A stretch of 64,000 nucleotides of DNA from positions 930,001 through 994,000 of the forward strand of contig JBCAML010000022.1 in the NCBI GenBank assembly GCA_038503075.1, written 5' to 3'. This DNA is from Gyromitra esculenta. Lineage: Eukaryota > Ascomycota > Pezizomycetes > Pezizales > Discinaceae. Below the pieces are notes generated by a model. It was not told the origin of the DNA. It searched no databases and saw only the letters and a list, made by a program, of their open reading frames with translations. Positions within the stretch are counted from its first letter, which is position 1. Every line of letters starts with the position of its first letter. Positions 24,601-35,829 of this stretch are shown here, piece after piece. A program made the translations under genes and the position numbers.

Positions 24601-24934
24601 TCACAATCGCCGAGTTCTCCTATCCCGCTGTACAACAACTGATTGCAAATTGCCCATGACTCGATATGATTCATTGCACTGCAATTGCCATCCTTCACCC
24701 ATGAAATCAAAAAGGGGCTTCTTTTTCGCGTATCGTTCGTTATTACTCCACCACTATCCCCATGCGACGTATGTAAGTTTCAAAGTCGGCCTCTGGAAAG
24801 GGTATAAAGGCCAACAGTGAAATAAAAAATGGAGGTCGGTCGTCGCCAGCCGATTAAAAGAGTATGTAAGAGAGTGAATTGAATTTATAATGCATGGTAG
24901 GAGTGGGTTGGTAAAAAGGGTTCTCGTTGAGTGA
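21629..24934. other. 3.3-kb gene-poor region
   Basis: No confident gene. Around 22200-22480 both strands show coding-like ORFs of 67-95 codons that I could not assign. Near 22160-22200 there is a short repeat of ATTAGAC and ATATTAGAC. The last ~900 bp before the cyclin stop are A-rich on the plus strand (T-rich on the cyclin sense strand), consistent with its 3' UTR. Confidence 0.45.
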
Positions 24935-26467
24935 TCACCGAGATTCCTCCTCAAGGGGCTCCTCGATAGGCTCGGCGGTAATATCAACACCATGAGCTTT
25001 AGCGTTCCTCTTCGCCCACTGACGAGCGTGGATAGAAGCTGATCAAACATTAGCATTAACAAGAAAGTGGGACAGGACGGGATCATACCTTTCATGAACT
25101 TTTTGCTGGCGTACTTCTTGAAGAAAGCTTCATGCTTGACGGGGCGAGCGAGGTAGTCGATCATGAGATGGAAAACAGGCATTATCTGCTCTTCAGTATA
25201 GTCCGAGTAGTGGACAAGGTCGGCATCCTGGTGGACAATTAGTAAGTATATATACCCAAGGGGGGGACGGAAAATAACTCACCCAGGGCCCACGCTCGAG
25301 CATCATTCTTGACAAATACATGGCGGCAGCAGCGACATGACTTGGCAAGAACTCCATAAACCTGTGGTCCAACAAACTAATCTCCATGAGATACTTGGCG
25401 ACAGTACGTGTCTGGAAGTCGTACTGATCGGCCTTCGAGATACGCCTAAGGAAATTCATAGGATTGGGATACGAGAGGTTGTAGTTGAGCGTAGAAAGAA
25501 CAACACGTTCCGCCTGAAGAATCTCTTCTTCGGTAAAGCCATCATCGGCAACGTGACGGAAATACTGGACGTGAGGAGAGAAAACCTCTTCATACTTGGC
25601 GGCAATGAACATCGCAGCAACACCAACTAGCTGGAGCTTCTCTAACAAGATGACTTTTCTGCTCAAGAAACGATCAACAATGTTGACAGCAAGAAACAAC
25701 GTCTCAGGGAGAAGGCGAAAGCGAGTATGGACTTCGATAAGCCAGTCGATAAGGATACCACGCATCTTCCATTGAAGATCTTTCTGAGTATCCATGTAGG
25801 TTGGGTTTGGCTGAGTAGTCGGCTCAAGTTCGCGAAGGTACTCAAAGATCTCGTTAACATACTCAGAGACCATCAATGGATCATCTGCATCCTCGTCGTC
25901 GAGGTCATTATGCGGAAGACGAACTGAGGGTTCCTGGGTGCGGAGCTTCTTGGAAGCGCGACTGGTCTCAGCATCTTTAGGGGCAACGCTGATTTCAACA
26001 GCTGCAATTGTGGTCTTGGTGGTTGTAGTGGTTGTAGTAGAGGAGACATCATCCTCGATGACATCCTTCCTGATTTTGGTGGTAGCGGTAGTAGTTGCCG
26101 CGGCCCTCTTCCTAGTCTTGGGCGCCATAACACCAGATCCATTCTTCTTCAACTCTTCTGTACTTCCAACGTTCTTGATGGGTGCGGCTTTAGCACGCGT
26201 CTGTTTAGTGACTCCATTGGCAACGGCAGCCTTGGTTGACAAGGCAATTTTGCTAGCTCCAGCCTTCTTTCCTCCAGCTTTTTTGCCCTCATCTGCTCCT
26301 CCAGCATCAGCTTTGACGACATTGCTAACATCGCCCAACGCAGCACGTTTTCGATGGTTTGGAACGGCGTTTGTAGTAGCGGACAACTTTGAAGATGCTG
26401 CATCAGTGGAAAGTGCTGCTGCCTTGGCCCTTGTCAAACGAGTTGTGGTAGCCGCTTTATTTTCATC
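24935..26467 (-). CDS. B-type mitotic cyclin
   Basis: Three certain exons on the minus strand (26467-25283, 25227-25089, 25038-24935) give 475 aa when started at the ATG at 26467. A destruction box RAALGDVSN (residues ~41-49) is followed by a long Lys/Ala/Thr-rich region. The cyclin box then begins around WKMRGILIDWLIEVHTRFRL (MRGIL at 235-239), with CDK-contact sequence DRFLSRK and AAKYEEVFSP. The second cyclin fold runs through exons 2-3, and the end is PLEEESR. B-type cyclins drive Cdk1 at mitosis and are destroyed through the D-box. An upstream mini-exon (26644-26627, MSNMHA) could supply a longer N-terminus, but the joined frame hits TAA after a run of five A (see findings). Confidence 0.9.
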
Positions 26468-26513
26468 GTTGGCGTCGATATTGCTCGCTGGGCGTTGACG
26501 TGGGGCTCGACGC

Positions 26514-26626
26514 TAATTAAGTATTTCATGTTAGCAACGCGAAAAAAAAATTTGTTCAAATTCTCCAAAAGTAGGAGGAATTCGCGTTTTTCACGTTAAT
26601 AGACGAAAAATAGAAGTACTACTTAC
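26514..26626 (-). promoter_or_regulatory. Possible leader intron of the cyclin gene with MBF/SBF-like motifs
   Basis: On the sense strand a GTAAGT donor (26626) and a TTAATTAG acceptor (26515-26514) bound 113 bp. Inside are two ACGCGAAA-type motifs in opposite orientation (about 26537-26544 and 26584-26593), like the sites of G1/S regulators MBF/SBF. If the mini-exon is not used, this is simply 5' leader sequence. Confidence 0.35.
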
Positions 26627-26644
26627 TGCGTGCATATTAGACAT

Positions 26645-29367
26645 TTTTTGCGATGAAATGAAAAACCCGACGTGGATCGGGTAAAAACGTGGCGATTAAA
26701 GGGGCACTGTCAAAAAAAAAGTTTAAACTCGTCGTTGTTTAACGACTGCTTCGTATATTCGGTAACAATTGCGGGCCTAAAAAATTTAAATACGTCAGAA
26801 GGCATATACATTAGATGCGTGATGAACAGAACGAACCTGAGATGGTCGGAAAAACGTGCAGACTACCGATTGGACGGTAAGCCTGCTTGCAAGGGAGATG
26901 CTAACCGATTATCGAATCCCGATGCTCAGTACGTGTTTTAACAAGCCTCGAATGATAGCGCTGGCTGAAGACTCGGCAAGAGGAGCGTCGTAGACAGAAA
27001 CACGAGAAACGAGCAAGACAAAGTGAACGAGACGTGATTAAACGTGTGGAGGGCAATCACGAAAAGAGAGGCAAGAAGAATGGATGAGAGAGGGAAGGAG
27101 GTGGTTGTGGATGAGAAGAAGGGAAGGAGGAGGAGGATGGGTAGAAGAAGGGTGTGTATGTGTTGTGTTTGTGTGTTGTTGTGAGAACGGACGGAGAAGA
27201 GGAGATGGGCGGTAGTGGAAGAGGTTTAGTACCTAAGGCATGTTGGTTTTGGTTTCTGGCAACCTGCCAAGGTCGAAACAGCTAGGAATCCCCGACAGCC
27301 CGCAACGCGCTCACCCCGCCGGCTTGTAGAATTAGGATTTGTGCGATACACTAGCGAAAATTGCGTTTTGTTCCTTCTTCAATTCGTGAATACGAAAAAC
27401 GCAAACAATATCTCTCTTCCCACAGTAATTATCCCCATGTCAATGCTACGCAGCAGTTAGGTTCACGTTCCTGTCACGTACACCTGACTCCGTAATCGCT
27501 GTAAACAGCATAGGCGCGTGAGATCGTTTCCACAGCAACACACGACGACGACCATGACTTCGTTTTCTTCTCGGCGGATGGTTACCTTGGTGCCGACTCA
27601 GCCGCCGCTCTCAGCCACCAGTGAGGTTTCTGGGGCAAAATAAAAACAAAAAAACCATGCCGGCAGAAGACGTCACTTGCTCCAATCAGCAAAGTGCTAT
27701 CATGAAAGTTTCGCCATCACAGGTTCTGGCGCATCTCACCCATTCCCGATTCGGTCCTACAAATAAAGAACAAACAGGCCTTGGCCCAAAGCACTAGGCA
27801 TAATACGGGCAAAGGTTCTGTCGGCGAACAGGCAAAAAGGTGATCGTATCCAAGGTTGAGAAGATCAAACTAACCTGACACAGAATGCAAAGTGATAGCT
27901 ATGACTTCCCCTCACCTTTACCCTATCCATCTGCAGCCCCATATCCCACCAGCCCTAAGATGCTACTAGCAAGTTTATATGCTCTTAGATTCCTTCTCAG
28001 AATGCTCGGCCGTGTCATATGCTGTAGGTAACCCTTGGAGTTGGATTCATCTAGCGTCTGTGTTCCATGGTGCGGGCGAATATCATGAGAGCTTTCTCGA
28101 TGCCTGTCTATCATTGGTACTATATATAGGGCAAACAAACAGTCAAGATCGGATAACAAGATCGATACATGGCTCTCTTTCTCGCGGCTTTGGGCCTTCC
28201 AATATATTTCCCTGCAATTAGAAGGGTTTGGACATTAAGTAAAAGCCAATCCACTACTCGAGAAACAAACACCGGGATCTCGTTATTGTGACTGGAGCTC
28301 TATCCTTCGACCCGCGGAAGCTGAGTGATGAGCAAATATCCCCTGCCTGGGGCGCATGTCGGAGCAGCATATGACCCTTTTAGGAAGCTCGGTTGCCCAG
28401 GGCCTCTATCCATTGCTTTGCAGAACCATCTGCCGTTCAGCCCAATATCGAACACGTTTAAACACTTTTTTCTCTTACTTTTTTCCCCTCAATCATTGAG
28501 AGGATGACGCCATTCTGATGCTCAATAGGCATATCACGAGGCAATGAGCTGCCAAGGAAAGTTACATATATTGCTCGACATTCTTTGGTTCTTCCAACTA
28601 CAAACAGATCAACTATTCTGCTGAGTATAAATAATTTGGGCTCGAGCCAATTCGGTCATCTTCAAAACGTCGGCTTACTCGAAACGATTGCCTTGATTAG
28701 TATTTATCGCGTAAACTTCCGGGAAAGACCACACCCGTAGATTATACAACGAGGGGGTGGGGTAGGGCCGAGGATCATCTCTTATCGTGCCAGATTCTGG
28801 GGAACTCGTTGATTGTGGTCAAAACGCGATATCACGCGTTACTGTGGTACACATAATCCAAACAAACAAACAAACCAATTCGGCGAATAATCGGAAAAAA
28901 TAGTGACCGGGTCATCTCTGGTAGATTGACCCTTGTACAACCTGATCTTTCTATCGAATTTCACGATGTGAAAAGCGCTTGCCGATGTTAAGTGACGGCT
29001 AGGCTCGGAGAGACGTTCAGACGAGTCTTGGCGCCAAGATACTGGTGCATGAGGATGTCATTTTTCGCAACGAAAATTCAAGATGGGTAACAAAAATCTC
29101 AAGACATTTTCCTCACCCACAATAATAACTCTGCATCTCACAGAAAGGACTTACTAATATCTCATTGTTACCACAATTCGGGGAGCGATACCACCACAGA
29201 AGGTCAATCATAGCCTCCCTGTCTGGAATACCGAAGAATAATCCCTGCCCCAAGTTTAGTGCTGATCCAGCAGCTCCAACTTCAAAGGATCTCACTCCAA
29301 TTTTCCCTTTGACATCATACACTTCATTCGTAACTTTGCCCTGGAGATCAGCTAGCCACCAAGAAAC
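26645..29367. other. Long intergenic region between the cyclin and BRE4-like genes
   Basis: 2.7 kb between divergent genes with no supported ORF. The part at about 27000-27230 is purine-rich on the plus strand (CT-rich on the cyclin sense strand), as in fungal promoters and 5' UTRs. The remainder is unremarkable. Confidence 0.5.
27000..27230 (-). promoter_or_regulatory. CT-rich tract, likely transcription start region of the cyclin gene
   Basis: On the minus strand this segment is dominated by CTTCT, CCTCC and CAACAC runs, a composition common around fungal transcription starts. It would give a leader of more than 500 nt before the cyclin ATG. Confidence 0.35.
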
Positions 29368-32300
29368 ATGTCGGTTTCCTCAACCCCCCGTCATGTTCAC
29401 CTTGACGCACAGACTCTCCAGAGAGAGAACCGGGAGAGACCATGGGGACTAGGTAGCGTTTACTACAGGACACCTCGATCCTATCGTTCGACACACTCGG
29501 GGATCCAATCTTCACAAGCAAGAACTCCCATGAGTCCTCACTCTCCGAGGGCAAGCGTATCTACCCTCCAATTACAGCATCTACTGGAAAAACTGGAAAT
29601 GGACCAGTACAACACCTACGGCGTGGAAGAGCTGCGGGACGGCTTCTTCGATGCTTCTTTTTACAGACCAATCAAACAAAGTGGCAATCCGCAAGACGAG
29701 TCGGGCCCGCTTTTATCCCCTGAAGAATCAATTTCCAAACGACCGTCACCATTATCACCTAGAAAGTTTTGGCGATTCCAGGTTTCAGATACCCGAGACG
29801 CGTTTCAGATGGTCTTTAAAACTTCTAAGGGAATCGCTTTGGCAAAATCTTTCCTAGCTTATTTCGTAGCTTACGTTTTGTGCCTCATACCACATATTCG
29901 GCAATGGCTGGGCAGATATTCGTATTGGATTCTTCTGGCTGCACTATTCAACCATCCTGGACGCACATTTGGTGCACAAATTGATGGTACAGCTTCCTGC
30001 ATATTTGGAGGCGCATTGGGGCTCGCTGTAGGCTCTCTTGCCTTGGAAGTAGCGGGTTCTACCCACGCCTCAGAAGTTGGCTATGGGGGAATTTTGACGG
30101 TTTTTATCGTTATCTTTATCGGAATAGCGAGTTGGATAAGATGTTCACTAGTGAGGGTATATCAAGCGATGATTAGTGCCGGCTTGGCTTTCTTATTTCT
30201 TTGCCTTGTCGGGGTTGACTCTATTACTCGACATGGTCAATGGGATAGGATACTGCTATGGGAGTTTGGGATACCATGGGTCGTGGGCTTGGGAATATGC
30301 CTGGCTATTAACATCATCATCTGGCCTGAAGCCGGTGGGAAAGCTGTAGCGTATGAGAAATTTCTATCTATTCTTATTAATCTTCGTGATTTAATTCAAC
30401 CCATCTTCTATGTGATATATTTCTCTTGTCTTGCCAGTATGCTCAATACTGATGGGTATGGGCATTAGGGCCGCATTTCACAAGGCGTTGCTTTCAGCCT
30501 TAGAAGGGCTTGTCCTCCCTAGACCTTATTCGCCTCAAACCCACCGCAACATGAGTCTCCAACTAGTCAATCTCTCGGAAGCCGTTAGAGACATGCGAAG
30601 TGAAGTCATATTTTCGTCACTGGGGCCCGGAGATGCTCTGCATCTACGCAATTTATTGCAAGCTGCAATTAGAGACATCATGGCCATCAAACCAGATGCG
30701 ATCCTTTTCGATGCTGAGTTTCCAGCACGTGCGCCTGAGACCGAAAGTGCAGCAGAGATAGCCGAAGTCGATAGCGTGGTGATCGATATCGAATCTACAG
30801 ATGATTCGGACGATGAGATTGGTGCAATTTCTTTGGCTTCGACGACCACAGGTCACTTAAAACTTGTAAGGGAAACTATGGCAGGCCCTGCAAGGGAGCT
30901 TATTAGTGCGATGACCGACATATTGCTTGGGTGTGATGCCGCACTCATGTGTATTGTTGGACATCAACAGCTGCTCCGCGATTCCGGAAACGTCACAAGC
31001 GTCAATCTTGAAGCCTCGCTAACACGTTTCCGAGAAGCCATGAGTGTTTTTGACGAAGCTGACATTTCCCTGATCGACCATCCTGATCTGCCATGCTCAT
31101 ATGCAGCTCACCCAGACCTAGTCACGCTGTTCCTTTTCATTCATCCTGTTAGACAGACTGCAGAATCTATACACAAACTGGTGGCTAAGGTCATTAGTAT
31201 CGCGAGACAGCCTGGGAAAAGAACTTTCCATCAGCCATCCTATCCATTGGCTAAAAGTCTGTACCGAGCTAGTCCACAGGTTCGCCACGATAGAGGTGGA
31301 GTATCGGCTGGATATTATTTCAAGAGTAAGCAAAATATCGAAGACGCAATGGAAAAGTACCATGCAAGGCCGTTTGACCCTTCTCCGGATATTCTCTGCA
31401 GCGAGCAAGCCGAGAAAGAGAAGCAAGGAAATTTCGGAAGTATTGGAGGTACTGCAGAACCCGAGACATTCCGATACAAAGCTTGGGAGCTTCTCCATAG
31501 GCTCCAGCAATTTGAAAGTAGATTTGCATTCAAGGTCGTGCTGGTCACAACCTTGTTGAGCATACCTGCCTGGTCCAGCAACAGTCTTGGATGGTACATT
31601 GAAAACGAAGGCTGGTGGTCCGTGGTAGCGGCATGGTTTATGATGCACCCCAGGGTTGGCGGAAATGCTCAAGATTTGGTAACGAGGAGTGTTTCTGCGG
31701 CAATTGGTGCATTGTGGGGTGGGTTGGCGTATTTTGCCGGTGATGGGAATCCATATGTGATGGCAGTATTTGCCGCGGTATTCATGGTCCCTTGCAGTAA
31801 GCGCCTAGATGATCATCTCATCGCTTAAGATCGTCGCTAATTGGTGCCGCCTAATTTTAGTCTTCCGTTTTACCGCGTCCTCGCATCCGCGGTCTGGCTT
31901 GATGGGATGTATTAGTTTCTCGGTCATTTCGATGAGCGCTTACACTCTAGACGGTGAACCATCAGCCGCAAAAATCGCGTGGACGAGAGGGGTTGCCCTA
32001 ATTATTGGGATTATATCGGCGGTAGTAATTAATTGGGTAATCTGGCCATTTGTGGCGCGTCATGAATTGAGAAAATCACTGTCATTCATGATGCTGAATT
32101 TGGGAATTTCCTATCGCAGTGTTGTTGCTAGGTTTGTATTGTTTTCGGATGACGCGAGCGTTTGCTTATGCCAGACCACAGGTACATCTATTACGATGCT
32201 GATTCACAACCGACAAAAGAGGATCTGGAGCGGTCAGAGATGCAGGAAGCGAGATTGAGGGAAGGCACGTTTTATTGTCGATCGCATTCTTGTGATTCGT

Positions 32301-33156
32301 CAATTGACAAATAGTCCGCTTATGCACTTGAAGGCTACTAACTCTGAACGTTCCCTATCAGGCTTCGTCAGGATGCGCGAGCTACTAGAAATGACCCGAC
32401 ACGAGATTGTATGTATTTTGCGATGCATATGCTGTCTATTTGGAACCCCTTTTAATACATATCCTCATTTCGATCGCCTAAATTGGTTCATGGCTAATTA
32501 CGATATTGGTTGACTTTACTTACAGCGCATACGTGGACCGTTTGATTCGGCACCGTACAACGCTGCAATCGACTCTTGTGAGAGGTTTCTGGAACAAATC
32601 GTCGAAGTCCGACAATCCAGCTTATTTTTCCAACCGTTCCTTTTTGGAGGTAAGCATCAAGCAATTTCCCGCGCATATCATTGCTAGGCTTCATTTATGG
32701 AGACACGTTTTTGAAAATATTTCATCCTAATTTAAAGGTACCGAGGAATTTACGCGTAAAATGATTTCTGTGCGACGAGATGCGGTCGCGAGTATCCTTA
32801 TGAACCTTTACATATTGGCTGGTGCACTGCGCGCGAAACGACCAGTGCCAACATATCTCCCGTCAGCTGCGGCGGCGAGAAAAAGGTTACTGGATCGCAT
32901 GGCGGAGATTGAAGAGGAGAATGAGGCGCTGGCGGAGGTGAGACCTAGGCCAGAGAAGACAAGGAGATGGGCGGATGTTTACCGTATGTTGCTTCTCTAC
33001 ATTTTTTACGCGAGATCACGTACTAACACGATGGTGGCTTTGGTAGAATACGCATACTCATCAGCTTTGACGGATATTGTCGAACAGCTGGAGCAGCTGC
33101 AGAGATTCACAAAAGCGATTACTGGTGAGATGGCATTGGACTTTCCTGATTGGTGA
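29368..33156 (+). CDS. BRE4-like multi-pass membrane protein (ArAE_2_N / DUF2421, FUSC-type)
   Basis: Eight exons (29368-30350, 30469-31796, 31861-32131, 32182-32268, 32372-32408, 32526-32649, 32738-32983, 33047-33156) give 1061 aa. A hydrophilic N-terminus of ~150 residues is followed by about six membrane spans (residues ~155-320), a long soluble middle, a second membrane cluster (~700-870) and a conserved C-terminal DUF2421 part with MRELLEMTRHE, RGPFDSAPY and SLFFQPFLFG. This two-cluster layout is that of aromatic-acid-exporter/fusaric-acid-resistance proteins and yeast Bre4. Members are thought to act as membrane transporters, and substrates are mostly unknown. The intron before exon 5 uses the second AG (CGTCAG), which alone keeps the frame. 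Confidence 0.88.
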
Positions 33157-33469
33157 TTCGCCAGAAGTATTAGTGGGTGTTCTTTGGTTATTGGGCACCG
33201 TAGGGCTGCATTGATGCGAGCATAAATATTTAGTACCAGTTAGCTGTGATTGGTTAAAGTGCTGAAGGATTATTGGGTTACGGATTCAACGAATCGCTTT
33301 TAGTATTTTGAGATTAAAATAAGCACATAGACATAAACGAGTGACCCTGGATGATTATGGAAACTTAAAATTACGGTTGCGGCTTAAAAAAATAATCTCG
33401 ACAAGGGTCCAACTTCAACCCCACCACTACCCCACCACTACCCAAGCATCAACTCTCGAAGGTCCGGAG
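33157..33469. promoter_or_regulatory. Short intergenic region, trm11 promoter
   Basis: 313 bp separate the BRE4-like stop from the trm11 ATG on the same strand. A CCCCACCACTA direct repeat (about 33420-33440) lies ~30-50 bp before the ATG. No ORF. Confidence 0.4.
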
Positions 33470-35144
33470 ATGCACAGCTTTGGCGAAGATGATCCTGTGG
33501 AGTGTCTCGTGTATTTTGCCCAAATCCATGAGACATTCCGAAAAGCTGAACTCGATTCGCTGGCCGAACTTCATGGGATCACGATTGAGTGGAAAGACTA
33601 CAGCGACAGTGTATGCGTTCAGTGTATATATATATGCCCAAGTAATTATACTAATATTTTTACCTTTAGTGTCCATTTTCAATAATGTATCTCAGTTCGC
33701 GAAAAGAGGCTCGGAAACTCGTTGAACGTTCCATACTCGCTAAAGGGATATACGAGCTCTGGGGTGTAGCTCCCAGTTACGATATCCTCCACCAATCTGT
33801 CCAGACCAACACATCACACATGTGGCCGTCCTGCATGGGCAAGTCTTTCAAATTCGATGTTGAGGTTTTCAATGGGAAGCGGAGCCAATCCGAGCAACGC
33901 GAGATCATCGAACAGTTTGCCTACCTAGGTCTCGATGGTCTCATAAAAATGAAAAACCCTGAAATGACCTTTAGCGTAATGGAAGAATATGTGAGCAAGC
34001 ATGTCAAGGTACCTACACGTGTCTTTCTCGGGCGGTTGCTGGCGATTGGGAGCAGACATCTGGTCGACACGTACGACCTCAAGAAACGACACTACATTGG
34101 CACAACTTCTATGGACGCTGAGCTTGGTCTTATCACGGCCAACTTTGCTCTCTCGGCTCCAGGAAAAACAGTATATGATCCGTTTGTCGGAACAGGATCA
34201 TTCGTGGTTTCGTGTTCCCATTTCGGCGCGCTCACACTGGGTTCTGACATTGACGGGCGGCAGATTAGGGGCAAGAAAGGGAGAAGCGTCCTAAGCAACT
34301 TCAAGCAATATGGTCTCGTCTCTGCATACCTGGACGGGTTTGTATCTGATTTGACCAACTCACCGCTACGGAAAGCGAAGTTCCTGGATGCAATCGTTTG
34401 CGACCCACCGTATGGGGTGCGCGAGGGGTTAAAGGTGTTGGGTAGCAGGGATCCAGAGAAGGGCAAGGAGCCGGTGGTGAGGGATGGGGGATTGCGGCAT
34501 CTGTAATGACACCCCCCTCTCTTTTGTGGTAAATGCATGTCATAAAGAGATTACCATGTATCCGCGTGCATTTTTAGTCACTGGACGTGGTAGGGCTAAC
34601 CGAATACACATGGACAACGAATAGGCAAGACGACTACGTTCCTCCCAAACGACCTTACAGCTTCTTAGCAATGCTAGACGACATACTCCAATTCGCAGCC
34701 GATCATCTGGTTCCTGGTGGACGGCTGTGTTTCTGGATGCCAACTGCCAACGAGGACTTCTCACACTTGGACATACCAACACATCCTGAATTGGAAATCG
34801 TGTCGGTTTGCGTGCAGGAATTCAACAAATGTACCCCTGCCCTATCCAGTATACGTTGCGGCTTGCTCGAGCCTTGCTTACATAGCGGGCTGACACGGAA
34901 TTGTATGCAGGGTCGAGACGGCTATTGACGTACTCCCGGAAAAAGGGAAATTTAACGGCAGAGCAAGCCGCTAGTAGAAGTACGGAAATGACGGAGACGG
35001 CGAAGAAGGCGACTGCCGATGAGCTAAATTCTTTCCGAAAAAAGGTAGGTTTCTGTTTTCTTGTCTGCAATGCTTCTCGAAGTTACTGATCCTAGTGATT
35101 TCACCCCTTTACAGTATTTCGAGGGTTTCAGGCCCGCTTCATGA
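33470..35144 (+). CDS. trm11: tRNA (guanine-N2)-methyltransferase catalytic subunit Trm11
   Basis: Five exons (33470-33610, 33670-34502, 34625-34830, 34911-35044, 35115-35144) give 447 aa. The N-terminal THUMP-like half contains SILAKGIYELWG. The Rossmann methyltransferase part has the SAM-binding motif YDPFVGTGSF (DPFVGTG at 217-223) and catalytic motif IV DPPYG (292-296). Family-typical segments follow: YVPPKRPYSFLAMLDDILQF, GGRLCFWMPTA and the final YFEGFRP. Trm11 with Trm112 makes m2G10 in tRNAs. The third exon is entered at GAATAG/GCAAG, the only acceptor tested that avoids a stop and restores the conserved order. The gene converges on mon2. Confidence 0.93.
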
Positions 35145-35829
35145 ATATTATACAGAAATAACGAGAAAAATTATATATACATATACGAGGCATAATTGGA
35201 GATATCATCTTTAATACTTGTCCTGTTTAATCCTCCATTTCGTGCGCACGAAACCGTCTAGGCCTCATATAGGCATCTATGAACCCTTTTTGGCAAGATA
35301 AAAATAAATAAGAGGAAAATAAACTTTAGCAAACGCCAAACGCCGCACCCATTTCATCAAGAGCCTTAGAAAGCCATGTAAGAAGGTTCTGATCACCCTG
35401 TGCAACCGCTATGCACTGAGATATAAGCGGGAACAAAGTGAACAAATGTCGCTTAGTCGACGGGGGTATGTGAGCTGCTGCTAGTTAAATAGAGTTAGTC
35501 GAGAGTCTACCTTAAAAGCCAGTGGTGGTGGTGATGGGTGTGTGAGGAATATAATTACAATCTATTAACACAGTGCCCGAGCCAGATTCAAGAATTACTA
35601 GATTTTTTAAAACGTAGAGCATCTCCTTCCGCTGACATATGGGTTGCGGCATTCGCCCACGTAGTGGTTGATCCTATATAAATTTTATTAGCGGACTATA
35701 AAGACTAAGGTTTGCTAGAAAATCTTACAGAGATGTAATGTTGTAATACAAGCCCTGTTCGGAGCACTAGAAACGGGGCAGCAACAGCAGCAAGTCGCTT
35801 GAATTCTAATGAATCTATCACCATAAATA
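35145..35829. other. Intergenic, convergent trm11 and mon2 3' regions
   Basis: 685 bp without a supported ORF, AT-rich, with ATATATACATATA near 35170-35185. Presumably contains both 3' UTRs. Confidence 0.5.

Noticed and set aside
34480..34624. Alternative trm11 splice at GTGAGG (about 34472) or acceptors at 34580 and 34594
   Set aside because: They lose the conserved DGG...H segment or create an immediate stop; GTAATGA to GAATAG keeps frame and similarity.
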